Made by a program: the position numbers and the translations under genes
Shown: in pieces, positions 1 to 8,130 of the stretch
Numbering within the stretch: the first letter of the stretch is position 1
How the letters are laid out: the number at the start of each line of letters is the position of its first letter
The notes under the pieces: generated by a model
Databases searched by the model: none
What the model was told of the DNA's origin: nothing
Seen by the model: the letters and a program-made list of their open reading frames with translations, nothing else
DNA from: Clostridiales bacterium
GTDB lineage: Bacteria > Bacillota > Clostridia > Christensenellales > Aristaeellaceae
Direction of reading: 5' to 3'
Length of the DNA stretch: 64,000 bases
NCBI GenBank assembly: GCA_015056415.1
Contig: SVGJ01000007.1
Span: 20,567 to 84,566, forward strand

Positions 1-105
1 TCGCTGCCCCAGACAGGCGATCCCACCCTTCCTCTTTTCTGGCTGGGTCTGGGCGTTATGAGCATGACGGGCCTTCTGCTCCTTCGCAAAAAGGCGCGTG
101 CCTGA
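1..105 (+). CDS. C-terminal end of an LPxTG cell-wall anchored surface protein (5' partial)
   Basis: The window opens inside a gene in frame 1; only the last 34 residues are visible. They form a textbook sortase sorting signal: LPQTG at visible residues 2-6, then a hydrophobic stretch (LPLFWLGLGVMSMTGLLLL) and a basic tail RKKARA before TGA. Known of the family: class A-type sortase cuts between T and G and links the protein to the peptidoglycan cross-bridge. The protein is therefore probably exported and wall-anchored in a Gram-positive envelope. What the extracellular part does cannot be said from here. Confidence 0.85.
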   Translation, partial: SLPQTGDPTLPLFWLGLGVMSMTGLLLLRKKARA

Positions 106-126
106 CGGCATACATCATTAACTGAA

Positions 127-157
127 AACGGACGACCTTAAAGGCCGTCCGTTTTTT
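127..157. terminator. Bidirectional intrinsic terminator between the LPxTG gene and purC
   Basis: Arms AACGGACGACCT (127-138) and AGGCCGTCCGTT (142-153) pair with one A-C mismatch around a 3-nt loop. T-rich sequence follows on both strands, so it can end both the LPxTG transcript (+) and purC (-). Confidence 0.85.
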
Positions 158-175
158 GCTTCACTTTTTTGCGGA

Positions 176-865
176 TCAGGCGAAGAACAGCTTGGACAGG
201 GTCATGGGATCGATGTACTCGCCGTCCTTGTAAACGCGCATATTGCCGGAGGCGATCTCGTCGATGAGCATCACCTTGCCATCAGCGTCGTAGCCATACT
301 CGAACTTGATGTCGTAGAGGATCAGGCCCTTCTCCTTCAGGTCGTCGGCGACGATCTGGGTGATCTTCTGGGTCATGTCCTTGATGGTGTCGTACTGCTC
401 CTCGGTCATGACGCCCAGGGCGGCAAGAGCGTCCTTGGTGACCAGGGGATCGCCCTTCTCGTCATCCTTGAAGGTCATTTCGACGTAGGCGGGCAGGTCG
501 GCGCCGGACTCGATATAAGCGCCGTAGCGGCGGATGAAGCTGCCCACAGCCTTGTGGCGGCAGATGACCTCCAGGCCGTGGCCGAAGGGCTTGGCCTTGA
601 GCACTTCCATGGTGGTGTTGCTCAGGTCGGCGTTGACATAATGGGTGTAGATGCCGGCGGCGTTGATCTTCTCGAAGAAGTAGATGGACATACGCAGGTT
701 CACGTCGCCCACGCCTTCGATGGTCAGGCCCACGGAGTTCTCGCCGGGATCGAACACGCCGTCCTTGCCGGTGCAGTCATCCTTGAACTTCAGCAGGCAG
801 TTGCCGTTCTCCAGGGCATACACATTCTTGGTCTTGCCGGTATAGATCAGATTGAGATTTTCCAT
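176..865 (-). CDS. purC: Phosphoribosylaminoimidazole-succinocarboxamide synthase (SAICAR synthetase)
   Basis: 229 residues, full length for the short bacterial PurC form. It joins CAIR and aspartate with ATP to give SAICAR in de novo purine synthesis, in the cytosol. Seen: N-terminal YTGKTKNVY (substrate/ATP loop region), the signature LIYTGKTK start, [22 protein letters not shown] (typical SAICAR synthetase core near residues 94-115), and the C-terminal [12 protein letters not shown]...[11 protein letters not shown] motif. The ATG lies just after AGAGGATTCAACC, a moderate ribosome site. It stands alone with its own promoter at 917-945 and terminator at 127-157; no other pur gene is in the window. 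Identity is certain from these motifs. Confidence 0.97.
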   Translation of the reverse strand: MENLNLIYTGKTKNVYALENGNCLLKFKDDCTGKDGVFDPGENSVGLTIEGVGDVNLRMSIYFFEKINAAGIYTHYVNADLSNTTMEVLKAKPFGHGLEVICRHKAVGSFIRRYGAYIESGADLPAYVEMTFKDDEKGDPLVTKDALAALGVMTEEQYDTIKDMTQKITQIVADDLKEKGLILYDIKFEYGYDADGKVMLIDEIASGNMRVYKDGEYIDPMTLSKLFFA

Positions 866-916
866 GGTTGAATCCTCTCCATTCTGTGTCGGGTGAAGTA
901 AAAAACATTACGGTTA

Positions 917-945
917 AGTATAACGCCGCAAACACGAATAAACAA
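917..945 (-). promoter_or_regulatory. purC promoter
   Basis: On the minus strand -35 TTGTTT (940-945) and -10 TATACT (917-922) are separated by exactly 17 nt. Predicted start about 45 nt before purC. No Gram-positive PurR box (CCGAACAWT pair) is evident. Confidence 0.65.
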
Positions 946-1062
946 TGGCGCATATGTGAAAAATGTTTGCTAAATCGCACCTGCCGGAGGGTATTTCGGC
1001 CGGAAGCTTTCAGCAAACGTTCCTTCTTTCAAAAAAAAGTCCTATAAAATACAAAAATATGT

Positions 1063-1090
1063 TTGCCAAAGTGAAAACTTGCTGTATAAT
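1063..1090 (+). promoter_or_regulatory. Promoter of the CofE-like gene
   Basis: -35 TTGCCA (1063-1068) and perfect -10 TATAAT (1085-1090) with a 16-nt spacer, about 55 nt before the chosen start codon. The -35 overlaps one of the GTTTGC repeats. Confidence 0.75.
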
Positions 1091-1152
1091 ATTGCAGTAA
1101 AAAGACCAGAATTTCTTCGGCGACTCTTTTTGCAGAAATGAGGAGTGTTTTT

Positions 1153-2349
1153 ATGAGCCGTATGATTGGTACTGTCTCCATGGGCGTTCGCGCGCCCATC
1201 ATCCGTGAGGGCGATGATCTGGCCAGGATCGTGGTAGAATCCATCCAGGCCGCCATGGCCGAGGGCAGCATCGTCCCCCGCGACCGCGACGTCGTCGCCA
1301 TGACCGAGGCCATCGTGGCCCGTTCTCAGGGCAACTACGCCAGCGTGGAGAACATTGCTGAGGACGTGCGCGCCAAGCTGGGCGGCGACACAGTGGGCGT
1401 GATCTTCCCCATCCTGAGCCGCAACCGCTTTGCCATCTGCCTGCGCGGCATCGCCAAGGGCTGCAAGAAGGTCGTGCTGATGCTGTCCTACCCCTCCGAC
1501 GAAGTGGGCAACCACCTCATCGATTGGGATCTGATGGACAAGAACAATGTGGATCCCTACCGCGATGTGCTCTCCGAGGAGCAGTACCGCAGCATGTTCG
1601 GCTACATCAAGCACCCCTTCACCGGCGTTGATTATGTCGAATATTATTCCGAGCTGATCCGCAACTGCGGCGCCGAGGTGGAGATCATTTTCGCCAACGA
1701 CTGCCGCGCCATCCTGGATTACACCAAGAACGTCATCAACTGCGACATCCACACCCGTGAGCGCACCAAGCGCCTGCTGAAGTCCGCCGGCGCCGAGCGC
1801 GTCTTCGGCCTGGACGAGATCATGACCGAGTCCATTGGTGGCAGCGGCTACAACGCCCGCTACGGCCTGCTGGGCTCCAACAAGTCCACCGAGGACACCG
1901 TGAAGCTCTTCCCCCGCGAGTGCCAGGATCTGGTGGAGGACATCCAGGCCCGCCTGCTGGAAGTCACCGGCAAGCACATCGAGGTGATGGTCTACGGCGA
2001 CGGCGCCTTCAAGGATCCCGTGGGCAAGATCTGGGAGTTGGCCGACCCGGTGGTCTCCCCCGCCTACACCGCCGGCCTGGAGGGCACCCCCAACGAGCTG
2101 AAGCTCAAGTACCTGGCCGATAACGACTTTGCCGGTCTCTCCGGCGAGGCCCTGCGGGACGCCATCAAGGGCGCCATCCAGCAGAAGGACGGCTCCAGCC
2201 TGGTGGGCAAGATGGCTGCTCAGGGCACCACGCCCCGCCGCCTCACCGACCTGATCGGCTCCCTGTGCGACCTGACCTCCGGCTCCGGCGACAAGGGCAC
2301 CCCCATCGTGTACATCCAGGGCTACTTCGATAACTACACCAACGACTGA
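1153..2349 (+). CDS. Coenzyme F420-0:L-glutamate ligase family protein (CofE-like)
   Basis: 398 residues from the ATG at 1153, chosen because GAGGAG lies at the right distance just before it; the upstream in-frame ATG at 1138 overlaps that ribosome site. The family (PF01996) adds glutamate to F420-0 in archaea and actinobacteria. Family-like features: N-terminal RAPIIREGDDLARIV (start of the fold), DRDVVAMTEAIVARSQGNYAS (the usual 'D.V.v..KiVS..eG' segment), GVIFPILSRNRFA and the C-terminal DPVGKIWELADPVVSPAYT. It is longer than the roughly 250-residue CofE enzymes, as are many Clostridial homologues. No F420 synthesis gene (cofC, cofD, fbiC) is near. It may act on another acidic substrate; the true reaction is unknown. 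Monocistronic, with promoter at 1063-1090 and terminator at 2361-2391. Confidence 0.75.
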   Translation: MSRMIGTVSMGVRAPIIREGDDLARIVVESIQAAMAEGSIVPRDRDVVAMTEAIVARSQGNYASVENIAEDVRAKLGGDTVGVIFPILSRNRFAICLRGIAKGCKKVVLMLSYPSDEVGNHLIDWDLMDKNNVDPYRDVLSEEQYRSMFGYIKHPFTGVDYVEYYSELIRNCGAEVEIIFANDCRAILDYTKNVINCDIHTRERTKRLLKSAGAERVFGLDEIMTESIGGSGYNARYGLLGSNKSTEDTVKLFPRECQDLVEDIQARLLEVTGKHIEVMVYGDGAFKDPVGKIWELADPVVSPAYTAGLEGTPNELKLKYLADNDFAGLSGEALRDAIKGAIQQKDGSSLVGKMAAQGTTPRRLTDLIGSLCDLTSGSGDKGTPIVYIQGYFDNYTND

Positions 2350-2360
2350 TAACATATAAA

Positions 2361-2391
2361 AAAGAGGCTTACCGAGCGGTAAGCCTCTTTT
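2361..2391. terminator. Bidirectional intrinsic terminator
   Basis: Perfect 13-bp stem AAAGAGGCTTACC / GGTAAGCCTCTTT with a GAGC loop, T run on both strands. It ends the CofE-like gene (+) and can end the convergent secreted-protein gene (-). Confidence 0.9.
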
Positions 2392-2432
2392 GTTGTTTGC
2401 CTCAATGGCATTGTTATGCTCCGGTCACGCCT

Positions 2433-3047
2433 TTATTTCGCAGTCAGGCTGCCCAGCATGAAGCCGAAATCCTCGGCGGTAGCTTCCAGTTCGTCGGCAT
2501 CGACACAGGTATAGGTGAACGTATACATATCAGCGGCGCCGGAAACATACACCTGAATACCATGCATCTGAATGCCGGAAAGCTCATAGACATACTCCAG
2601 CATCATGCCGTTCTTATCGCCCAGATCAATGATGGTTCCCTCTTCGATAAACTGGATGTTCTCTGCCACGGTAGACAACTGCGACATCATTGCGGGCGCC
2701 AGAGTCAGCAGCACCTCGTCGGAGGCCCGCATTCCCACATTAGTGAAAGCCACATTCACATTGGTCATACCGGTCTCGCTGAGCAGTATGACCATACCGC
2801 TCTGCCGGATCGTGGGGCCATAGGTCTCGGCCATCTGGGCCAGCTGCGCGTCTCCCTGCTTGGCGGCAACAGTCAGAATATACTCAATATTCTCTTCACT
2901 CAGCACGATCCAGTTGCTGGGATACATGAAAGAATACTGCCCATCGGGATGGGTATAGGTGAGATATTCGGCAGTTTCCGCCATGGACACCACAGGCAGC
3001 AGAGCCAATACCAGCGCTACAAAAACAGAAAAGAACTTTTTCATCAT
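2433..3047 (-). CDS. Secreted PsbP/DUF1795-like protein of unknown function
   Basis: 204 residues. Start taken at the ATG at 3047, 8 nt after AAAGGTGG; the GTG at 3059 lies inside that ribosome site. Signal peptide: KK, hydrophobic FFSVFVALVLALLPVVS, then cleavage near MAE. The mature part begins with YTHPDGQYSFMYPSNW, the typical opening of PsbP-like/DcrB-like domains (beta-sheet folds often found as small secreted proteins of Clostridia), and ends GFMLGSLTAK. No cysteine lipobox. Transcribed alone toward the CofE-like gene. The fold assignment is by motif; the role is unknown. Confidence 0.6.
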   Translation of the reverse strand: MMKKFFSVFVALVLALLPVVSMAETAEYLTYTHPDGQYSFMYPSNWIVLSEENIEYILTVAAKQGDAQLAQMAETYGPTIRQSGMVILLSETGMTNVNVAFTNVGMRASDEVLLTLAPAMMSQLSTVAENIQFIEEGTIIDLGDKNGMMLEYVYELSGIQMHGIQVYVSGAADMYTFTYTCVDADELEATAEDFGFMLGSLTAK

Positions 3048-3090
3048 GACCTGATCCACCTTTCATTTTTCTTCCAATTAGGGTATCAAT

Positions 3091-3119
3091 ACAGTATCAC
3101 TTTCCCCGTATTCTGTCAA
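3091..3119 (-). promoter_or_regulatory. Promoter of the secreted PsbP-like gene
   Basis: Minus strand: consensus -35 TTGACA (3114-3119), 17-nt spacer, -10 TACTGT (3091-3096), the last preceded by TGA. About 40 nt before the start codon. Confidence 0.6.
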
Positions 3120-3177
3120 TCTTTGTCCGGAAGATATATTCCGCGAACGATCCGCTATCCTATGCGGAGCACTGTCG

Positions 3178-3675
3178 TCACTTGACATCCAGCCTCATGA
3201 ACACCCTGGGCCGACCATCATAAATATCCTTCTGTGCCACACGGACGTAGCCCGCCTTTTCAAACGAGCTCAGGCTGGGCACGTTCTCCGGGTCCACGGT
3301 AGCATAGATGGTCTTATAGCCCAGCGTCCTTGCCCGGGCCAGAAAGGCGCTCTGGATCCCCCGGCGCTGATAATCGTTGGAGACCATTACGTCCTCGTAA
3401 TTCAGGCTGTCGGGATCATCCATGCCGATCTGCGCCGCATAGCCGCCGTGATGCGCCATCCGCGCGGGTACGAGGATGTTCATCGCCACCAGGCGCGCGC
3501 CGTCCCAGATTCCCACGGCGTTGCCGGCCTTCGCCTGCTCCGCCAGTTCCTGCTGGGTGCTACCGTAATACCAACGGGGGTTGGGAAGATGGGCAAACAT
3601 ATCCTGCATCAGGGCGTACATGGCGGGCGCGTCCGCCTCCCTCAGGGCAACCATGCGGGAAAGCCAGTCAGTCAT
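3178..3675 (-). CDS. GNAT family N-acetyltransferase
   Basis: 165 residues. Start at the ATG at 3675, right after GGAGGTG; the open frame runs on to 3792 but that extension has no ribosome site and overlaps the divergent promoter. GNAT marks: N-terminal MVALREADAPAMYALMQDMF (first beta-alpha unit), VMVSNDYQRRGIQSAFLARA near residues 105-125 (motif A; Q/R-x-x-G-x-x acetyl-CoA loop, here QRRGIQS), and YATVDPENVPSLSSFEKAGYVRV (motif B, 'N..s...f.k.GF'). It would move an acetyl group from acetyl-CoA to an amine; the acceptor cannot be told. Divergent from the HAD-kinase operon. Confidence 0.85.
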   Translation of the reverse strand: MTDWLSRMVALREADAPAMYALMQDMFAHLPNPRWYYGSTQQELAEQAKAGNAVGIWDGARLVAMNILVPARMAHHGGYAAQIGMDDPDSLNYEDVMVSNDYQRRGIQSAFLARARTLGYKTIYATVDPENVPSLSSFEKAGYVRVAQKDIYDGRPRVFMRLDVK

Positions 3676-3736
3676 AGGGCACCTCCGAAATCTGTTACCG
3701 GTTATATTCTCCGCCGCCCCCGCCACGTCCTTTTTC

Positions 3737-3765
3737 TTGACAGCATTCTCCAAGCAAGGTATCAT
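3737..3765 (+). promoter_or_regulatory. Promoter of the HAD/P-ATPase/kinase operon
   Basis: Consensus -35 TTGACA (3737-3742), 17-nt spacer, -10 TATCAT (3760-3765), about 20 nt before the first gene. Confidence 0.75.
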
Positions 3766-3791
3766 GTTGGATAGAATGGAGGTTTGTACCA

Positions 3792-4421
3792 ATGACCATC
3801 TTCTGGGACTGGAACGGCACGCTGGTGGACGATGTGGACACCGTGGTGCGGATCAACAACCAGGTTTTTGCCCGGCACGGCTATCCGCCCACCACGGCGG
3901 AGGAATACCGCCGGCTGTTCCGCTTTCCCGTGATCGAATATTACCGTGACCTGGGCGTCACGGACGAGGACTTCCGGATCATCGCCAGGGAATGGAACGA
4001 AGGCTTCGTGGCCGCGTTCCCCCAGGTGCCCCTGAAGAAGGACGTAGCCGAGACCCTTCGCCGCTTTCACGCGGCAGGCTTCTCGCAGGTGATCATCTCC
4101 GCCTCACAGCAGGATCAGCTGCGGGCGCAGGTGAAGCAATTTCCCGGGCTGAACGGCGTCTTCGACGCGGTACTGGGGCTGAACAATGTCTATGCCGTGA
4201 GCAAGGTGGAGCTGGCCCGGGAATACCTGGCCCGCAGCGGCGTGGATCCTGCCAATGCGCTGTTCATCGGCGATACCACCCACGACGCCGAGGTGGCCGC
4301 CGCTATTAGCTGCCCCTGCCGGCTCATCTCCGGCGGACACCAGATGGACACGGTTCTGGCCACCGCCGGCGTACCCGTGCTGCAAAGCCTGACCCAGCTC
4401 TATGCTGAACTGAACGTATGA
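3792..4421 (+). CDS. HAD-superfamily phosphatase (phosphoglycolate phosphatase-like)
   Basis: 209 residues, normal for subfamily I HAD phosphatases with a small alpha-helical cap. Motif I is DWNGTLVDD at residues 6-14, so the usual second Asp (DxD) is Asn; this DWNGT variant is recurrent in HAD enzymes but removes the standard general acid. Motif II is VIISAS near 100, the conserved Lys is likely in SKVELAREYL, and motif III/IV is NALFIGDTTHDAEVAAA near 155-171. A hydrolase of small phosphate esters is likely, perhaps removing phospho-sugars made by the kinases downstream; the substrate is not determinable. First gene of an operon ending at 9412. Ribosome site GGAGGTTTGTACC. Confidence 0.8.
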   Translation: MTIFWDWNGTLVDDVDTVVRINNQVFARHGYPPTTAEEYRRLFRFPVIEYYRDLGVTDEDFRIIAREWNEGFVAAFPQVPLKKDVAETLRRFHAAGFSQVIISASQQDQLRAQVKQFPGLNGVFDAVLGLNNVYAVSKVELAREYLARSGVDPANALFIGDTTHDAEVAAAISCPCRLISGGHQMDTVLATAGVPVLQSLTQLYAELNV

Positions 4422-4432
4422 CGGAGGCCCCC

Positions 4433-6808
4433 ATGCAAGACGAGCTTACCATCCCACAGGGGTTACCCGAGGGCTTCACGCTCACGCCTCCCGAGGGGCT
4501 GACCGGCACGGAAGCCCTCCGCCGGCGTGAAAACGGCCAGAGCAATGCTTCCAAAGCGGACGACGGCAAGACCCTGTGGCAGATCCTCCGGGAGAACCTG
4601 TTCACCCTGTTCAATCTGCTGAACCTCTGCCTGGCACTGGCGCTATTGGCGGTGGGCTCCTACCGCAATATGCTGTTCATGGGCGTGGTGGTGTCCAACA
4701 CGCTGATCGGCACCGTGCAGGAGCTGCGGGCACGCCACACCATCCGCAAGCTGCAGGTTCTCAGCGCTCCCACCGCCCATGTGATCCGCGACGGCACCGA
4801 GCAGGACTGTCACCCCGACGCCCTGGTGCTGGGCGACCGGGTGATCCTCCGCGCAGGCGACCAGGTCTGCGCCGACGCCATCGTGCTGGAGGGCAGCGGC
4901 GCGGCCAACGAATCCCTGCTCACCGGCGAGAGCGACGCTGTGCCGAAGGCGGCCCATGACTGGCTCATGTCCGGCAGCTATATCACCGAGGGCCGCTTCG
5001 TGGCCCAGCTGCAGCGCGTGGGCGATGACAGCTACGCCAACCGCCTCACCCGCGCCGCGCGGAAGATCAGGCGCCCCCGATCCGCCCTGATGACCGACCT
5101 GAACAAGCTCCTCAAGCTGGTCAGCGCCATTCTGCTACCGCTGGGGCTGCTGCTTTTCTGCAAGCAATACTTCCTTGCCGGGGATCCACTGGATCAGGCG
5201 GTTCCCTCCTCGGTGGCGGCCATGATCGGCATGATCCCCGAGGGACTGGTGCTGCTCACCAGCGTGGCCATGGCCGTGGGCGTAATCAAGCTGGGCCGGC
5301 ACGATACCCTGGTGCAGGAGCTTTACGGCATCGAGACCCTTGCCCGCGCGGACGTGCTCTGTCTGGACAAGACCGGCACCATCACCACGGGGGAGATGGC
5401 CGTGGACGGGCTCTATCCCCTGGATGGGGACGAGGCCGGTCTCATCGCCGCGCTCTCCCGCTTCCTGGGTTGCTTTGAGCTCACCTCCGGCACGCTGAAG
5501 GCCCTGGCTGAGCGGGCCACCCCCGGCAGCGAGGAGCCCCTGGCCGTGCTGCCCTTCTCCTCTCAACGGAAGAAATCCGCCGCCTCCTTTGCCGATGGCA
5601 CAACGCTGATCCTGGGCGCTCCCGCCATGGTGCTGGGCGAGGCCTATTCCGGCGACATCATGCGTCTGGCGGAGCTGGAGTCGGCAAATGGCAGCCGTGT
5701 GCTGCTGCTGGCCGAAGCCCGGGGCCGCGTCACCCAGACCGACACGCCCCCCGTTTCCCGTCCGCTGGGGCTGATCTTCCTTTCCGACACGCTGCGGCCC
5801 AACGCCGCCGATACCCTGCGCTACTTCCGGCAGCAGGACGTGACGGTGAAGGTCATCTCCGGCGATCATCCGCAGACGGTGTCCGCCATCGCCCGACGGG
5901 TGGATCTTCCCGGCTGGGACAGGTGGGTGGACGCCTCCACCCTCGCCACCCCCGAGGCCATCCAGGACGCCTGCGAGCGCTACACCGTCTTTGGCCGGGT
6001 GAGCCCCAGCCAGAAGCGGCAGCTGGTGGAAGCCATGAAGGCCGCCGGGCACAGCGTGGCCATGACCGGCGACGGTGTGAACGACATTCCTGCCCTGAAG
6101 GCCGCGGATTGCTCCATCGCCATGGCCGGCGGCTCCGACGCGGCCAAGCACGCCTCCCAGCTGACGCTGCTCACCGATGATTTCGCCTGCCTACCTCTGG
6201 TGGTGGGCGAGGGCCGCCGGGTCATCAACAATATCACCCGCGCCGCATCGCTCTTCCTGGTGAAGACGCTGTATTCCTTCGCCCTGAGCGTGCTGCTCCT
6301 GTTCCTGCCGGGGTCCTATCCCTTCCAGCCCATCCAGCTGACGCTCATCAGCACGCTGACCATCGGCACGCCCTCCTTCTTCCTGGCGCTGGAGCCCAAC
6401 CGGGAGCGTATCCGGGGCGGCTTCCTTGAGACGGTGCTGACCCGTGCCGTTCCCGGCGCCGCGGCCGTGGCGCTGTGCGCCGCCCTCTCCATGATGACCG
6501 AGCATCTGGGCTGGCCTGCGGCGGTCTCCTCCACGCTGGCCACCCTTTCCGCCGGGAGCATCGGCCTGATGATGCTGGCCACGGTGTGCTGGCCCTTCAC
6601 CCCCCTGCGCGGCGGGCTGTGGGCCGCCATGCTCACCGGCTTTGTGCTGGCGGTGCTGCTGCTGGGCAGGCTGTTCTTCCTGGAAGCGTTGACTCCCCTG
6701 CAGCTTCTGCACCTGCTGGTGCTCATCCTGCTGGGCGCGGCGGTGCTGTTCGCCGCCCGTATGCTGATGCGCAAGCGCATCAACCATCATCATCAGGCTC
6801 AGGCCTGA
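4433..6808 (+). CDS. CtpE-like cation-transporting P-type ATPase
   Basis: 791 residues. Start set at the ATG at 4433, five nt after GGAGG; the ATG at 4418 overlaps the HAD stop and lacks a ribosome site. P-type marks: TGES at 164-167 (actuator), PEGL at 269-272 in TM4, phosphorylated Asp312 in DKTGT, and TGDGVND near 545. TM segments lie near 56-95, 228-245, 260-285 and six more after 600. PEGLVLLTSVAMAVG with LVQELYGIETLARADV closely follows mycobacterial CtpE, shown to handle Ca2+; heavy-metal CPx and N-terminal metal-binding domains are absent. Ca2+ or another divalent cation is the best guess. It sits between sugar-phosphate genes, an odd neighbourhood for an ion pump. Confidence 0.85.
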   Translation: MQDELTIPQGLPEGFTLTPPEGLTGTEALRRRENGQSNASKADDGKTLWQILRENLFTLFNLLNLCLALALLAVGSYRNMLFMGVVVSNTLIGTVQELRARHTIRKLQVLSAPTAHVIRDGTEQDCHPDALVLGDRVILRAGDQVCADAIVLEGSGAANESLLTGESDAVPKAAHDWLMSGSYITEGRFVAQLQRVGDDSYANRLTRAARKIRRPRSALMTDLNKLLKLVSAILLPLGLLLFCKQYFLAGDPLDQAVPSSVAAMIGMIPEGLVLLTSVAMAVGVIKLGRHDTLVQELYGIETLARADVLCLDKTGTITTGEMAVDGLYPLDGDEAGLIAALSRFLGCFELTSGTLKALAERATPGSEEPLAVLPFSSQRKKSAASFADGTTLILGAPAMVLGEAYSGDIMRLAELESANGSRVLLLAEARGRVTQTDTPPVSRPLGLIFLSDTLRPNAADTLRYFRQQDVTVKVISGDHPQTVSAIARRVDLPGWDRWVDASTLATPEAIQDACERYTVFGRVSPSQKRQLVEAMKAAGHSVAMTGDGVNDIPALKAADCSIAMAGGSDAAKHASQLTLLTDDFACLPLVVGEGRRVINNITRAASLFLVKTLYSFALSVLLLFLPGSYPFQPIQLTLISTLTIGTPSFFLALEPNRERIRGGFLETVLTRAVPGAAAVALCAALSMMTEHLGWPAAVSSTLATLSAGSIGLMMLATVCWPFTPLRGGLWAAMLTGFVLAVLLLGRLFFLEALTPLQLLHLLVLILLGAAVLFAARMLMRKRINHHHQAQA

Positions 6809-6827
6809 GAAAAGCGAGGTAATCCTT

Positions 6828-7706
6828 ATGCGACTGGGCGCCCTTGAAGCCGGCGGCACCAAAATGGTGCTCTCCCTGCTGGACGAAAACGGAACCATGC
6901 TGGAGCGCTGCTCCATCCCCACCGAAACGCCGGATATCACCATGCCCGCCATGATCGATTTCTTCCGCGCCCATCCCGTGGACGCGCTGGGCATCGGCTG
7001 CTTTGGCCCGCTGGACCTGAACCCGCAGTCCCCCGCCTATGGCTCCATCACCGCCACGCCCAAGCTGGCCTGGCGGAACTACCCCATTCTGCAGGAGTTC
7101 AAAAAGGCACTGGACGTCCCCGTGGGGATCGATACCGACGTGAACGCGGCCGCGCTGGCTGAGGCTCGCCTTGGCGCGGCCAGGGGACTGGGCAGCTGCC
7201 TGTACGTCACCATCGGCACAGGCATCGGCGGCGGCGTGATCATCGGCGGTCAGCCGGTGCACGGTCTGGTTCACCCGGAGGTGGGCCACCAGTTGATGAG
7301 CCCTGCAGCCAACGATCCCACGCCCGACGGCTTCTGCCCCTACCACAAGCACTGCCTGGAGGGCCTTGCCTCCGGGCCCGCCATCGGCAAGCGCTGGAAC
7401 ACCCCCGCCCCCGAGCTTGCCCCCGACCATCCCGCCTGGGACGTGGAAACCACCTACCTGGCCCAGATGTGTCACAACGCCATCATGAGCTTCTCGCCCG
7501 AGAAGATCATCCTGGGCGGCGGCGTGATGCAGCAAATGTTCCTCTTCCCCATCATCCGCCGCAAAACAGTGGAGCTGCTGGGCGGCTACATCTGCCATGA
7601 GCAGGTGGATCGCGGTCTGGAAGACTACATCGTTCCTCCGGGACTGGGTGTGAACAGCGGCGTGATGGGCGCGTATCTCCTGGCCAGGGAGGCGTTGCAG
7701 GCATGA
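6828..7706 (+). CDS. scrK: ROK-family fructokinase
   Basis: 292 residues, full length. Phosphorylates fructose (possibly mannose) with ATP. Seen: phosphate loop LEAGGTKMV at 6-14, IDTDVNAAALAEA with catalytic Asp104, TIGTGIGGGVIIGG near 128-141, and a zinc site His154, Cys170, His173, Cys176 (EVGH...FCPYHKHC). The C-H-C spacing is that of Bacillus YdhR/GmuE fructokinases rather than the CxCGxxGC of ROK repressors; there is no DNA-binding domain. The 20-nt gap from the ATPase holds AAAGCGAGG. Its stop overlaps the next start (ATGA), suggesting translational coupling with the DUF3842 gene. Confidence 0.88.
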   Translation: MRLGALEAGGTKMVLSLLDENGTMLERCSIPTETPDITMPAMIDFFRAHPVDALGIGCFGPLDLNPQSPAYGSITATPKLAWRNYPILQEFKKALDVPVGIDTDVNAAALAEARLGAARGLGSCLYVTIGTGIGGGVIIGGQPVHGLVHPEVGHQLMSPAANDPTPDGFCPYHKHCLEGLASGPAIGKRWNTPAPELAPDHPAWDVETTYLAQMCHNAIMSFSPEKIILGGGVMQQMFLFPIIRRKTVELLGGYICHEQVDRGLEDYIVPPGLGVNSGVMGAYLLAREALQA

Positions 7707-8119
7707 ACATCGTTATTATCGACGCCCAGGGCGGCGGCGTGGGCAGGCAGCTGATCGAGCAGCTCAAGCGCGCCCTGCCGGAGCAGCGCATCACCGCCGT
7801 TGGCACCAACGCCCTGGCAACCTCCGCCATGCTGCGGGCCGGAGCCGATCAGGGCGCCACGGGGGAGAATGCCGTGAAGGTCTGCGCCGCGCAGGCTGAC
7901 CTGATCCTCGGCCCGGTGGGGATCGTCCTGTGCGACGCCATGCTGGGCGAGATCACCGGCGAAATGGCCTTGGCCATCGGCCGCAGCCGCGCCCACAAGA
8001 TCCTCGTTCCCATGAGCCGCTGCCAGGTCACCGTGGCAGGCGCCCCCGCCATCACCACCGCCGAGGCCATCGAGGCCGCCGTGCGGGAGACCCTGCAGCG
8101 CGTTCGCAGCGCGACATAA
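7703..8119 (+). CDS. DUF3842 family protein
   Basis: 138 residues. It opens with a Rossmann-like nucleotide loop, MNIVIIDAQGGGVGRQLIEQL, then ITAVGTNALATSAMLRAGAD and a GENAV/GIVLCDAMLGEIT segment typical of the small Clostridial DUF3842 proteins. These have no known activity. The start overlaps the fructokinase stop by 4 nt, so the two are probably co-translated. The glycine-rich N-terminus suggests binding of a nucleotide or dinucleotide; nothing further can be supported. Confidence 0.75.
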   Translation: MNIVIIDAQGGGVGRQLIEQLKRALPEQRITAVGTNALATSAMLRAGADQGATGENAVKVCAAQADLILGPVGIVLCDAMLGEITGEMALAIGRSRAHKILVPMSRCQVTVAGAPAITTAEAIEAAVRETLQRVRSAT

Positions 8120-8130
8120 AGGAGCATACC

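Larger units (their letters stand above)
866..1152. promoter_or_regulatory. Divergent purC / cofE-like intergenic region with four GTTTGC sites
   Basis: 287 nt without a gene. Besides the two promoters it holds four copies of GTTTGC or its complement at 928-933, 965-970, 1013-1018 and 1061-1066. The middle two form an inverted repeat (GTTTGCTAAA ... TTTCAGCAAAC) enclosing a small CCGG...CCGG stem, placed between the two -35 elements. The outer copies touch the purC spacer and the -35 of the plus-strand gene. The layout suggests a shared operator; the binding protein is unknown. Confidence 0.4.

Noticed and set aside
965..1018. Inverted repeat considered as a riboswitch for purC or the CofE-like gene
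   Set aside because: It lies upstream of both predicted transcript starts, so it would not be in either mRNA leader.
1042..2355. 437-codon minus-strand frame over the CofE-like gene
   Set aside because: Shadow frame with biased composition; the plus-strand gene has promoter, ribosome site and family motifs.
3676..3792. 39-residue N-terminal extension of the GNAT gene
   Set aside because: No ribosome site; it overlaps the divergent consensus promoter at 3737-3765.
3807..3833. HAD motif I with Asn in place of the second Asp taken as an inactivated enzyme
   Set aside because: DWNGT is a recurrent variant in HAD phosphatases and all other motifs are intact, so loss of activity is not supported.
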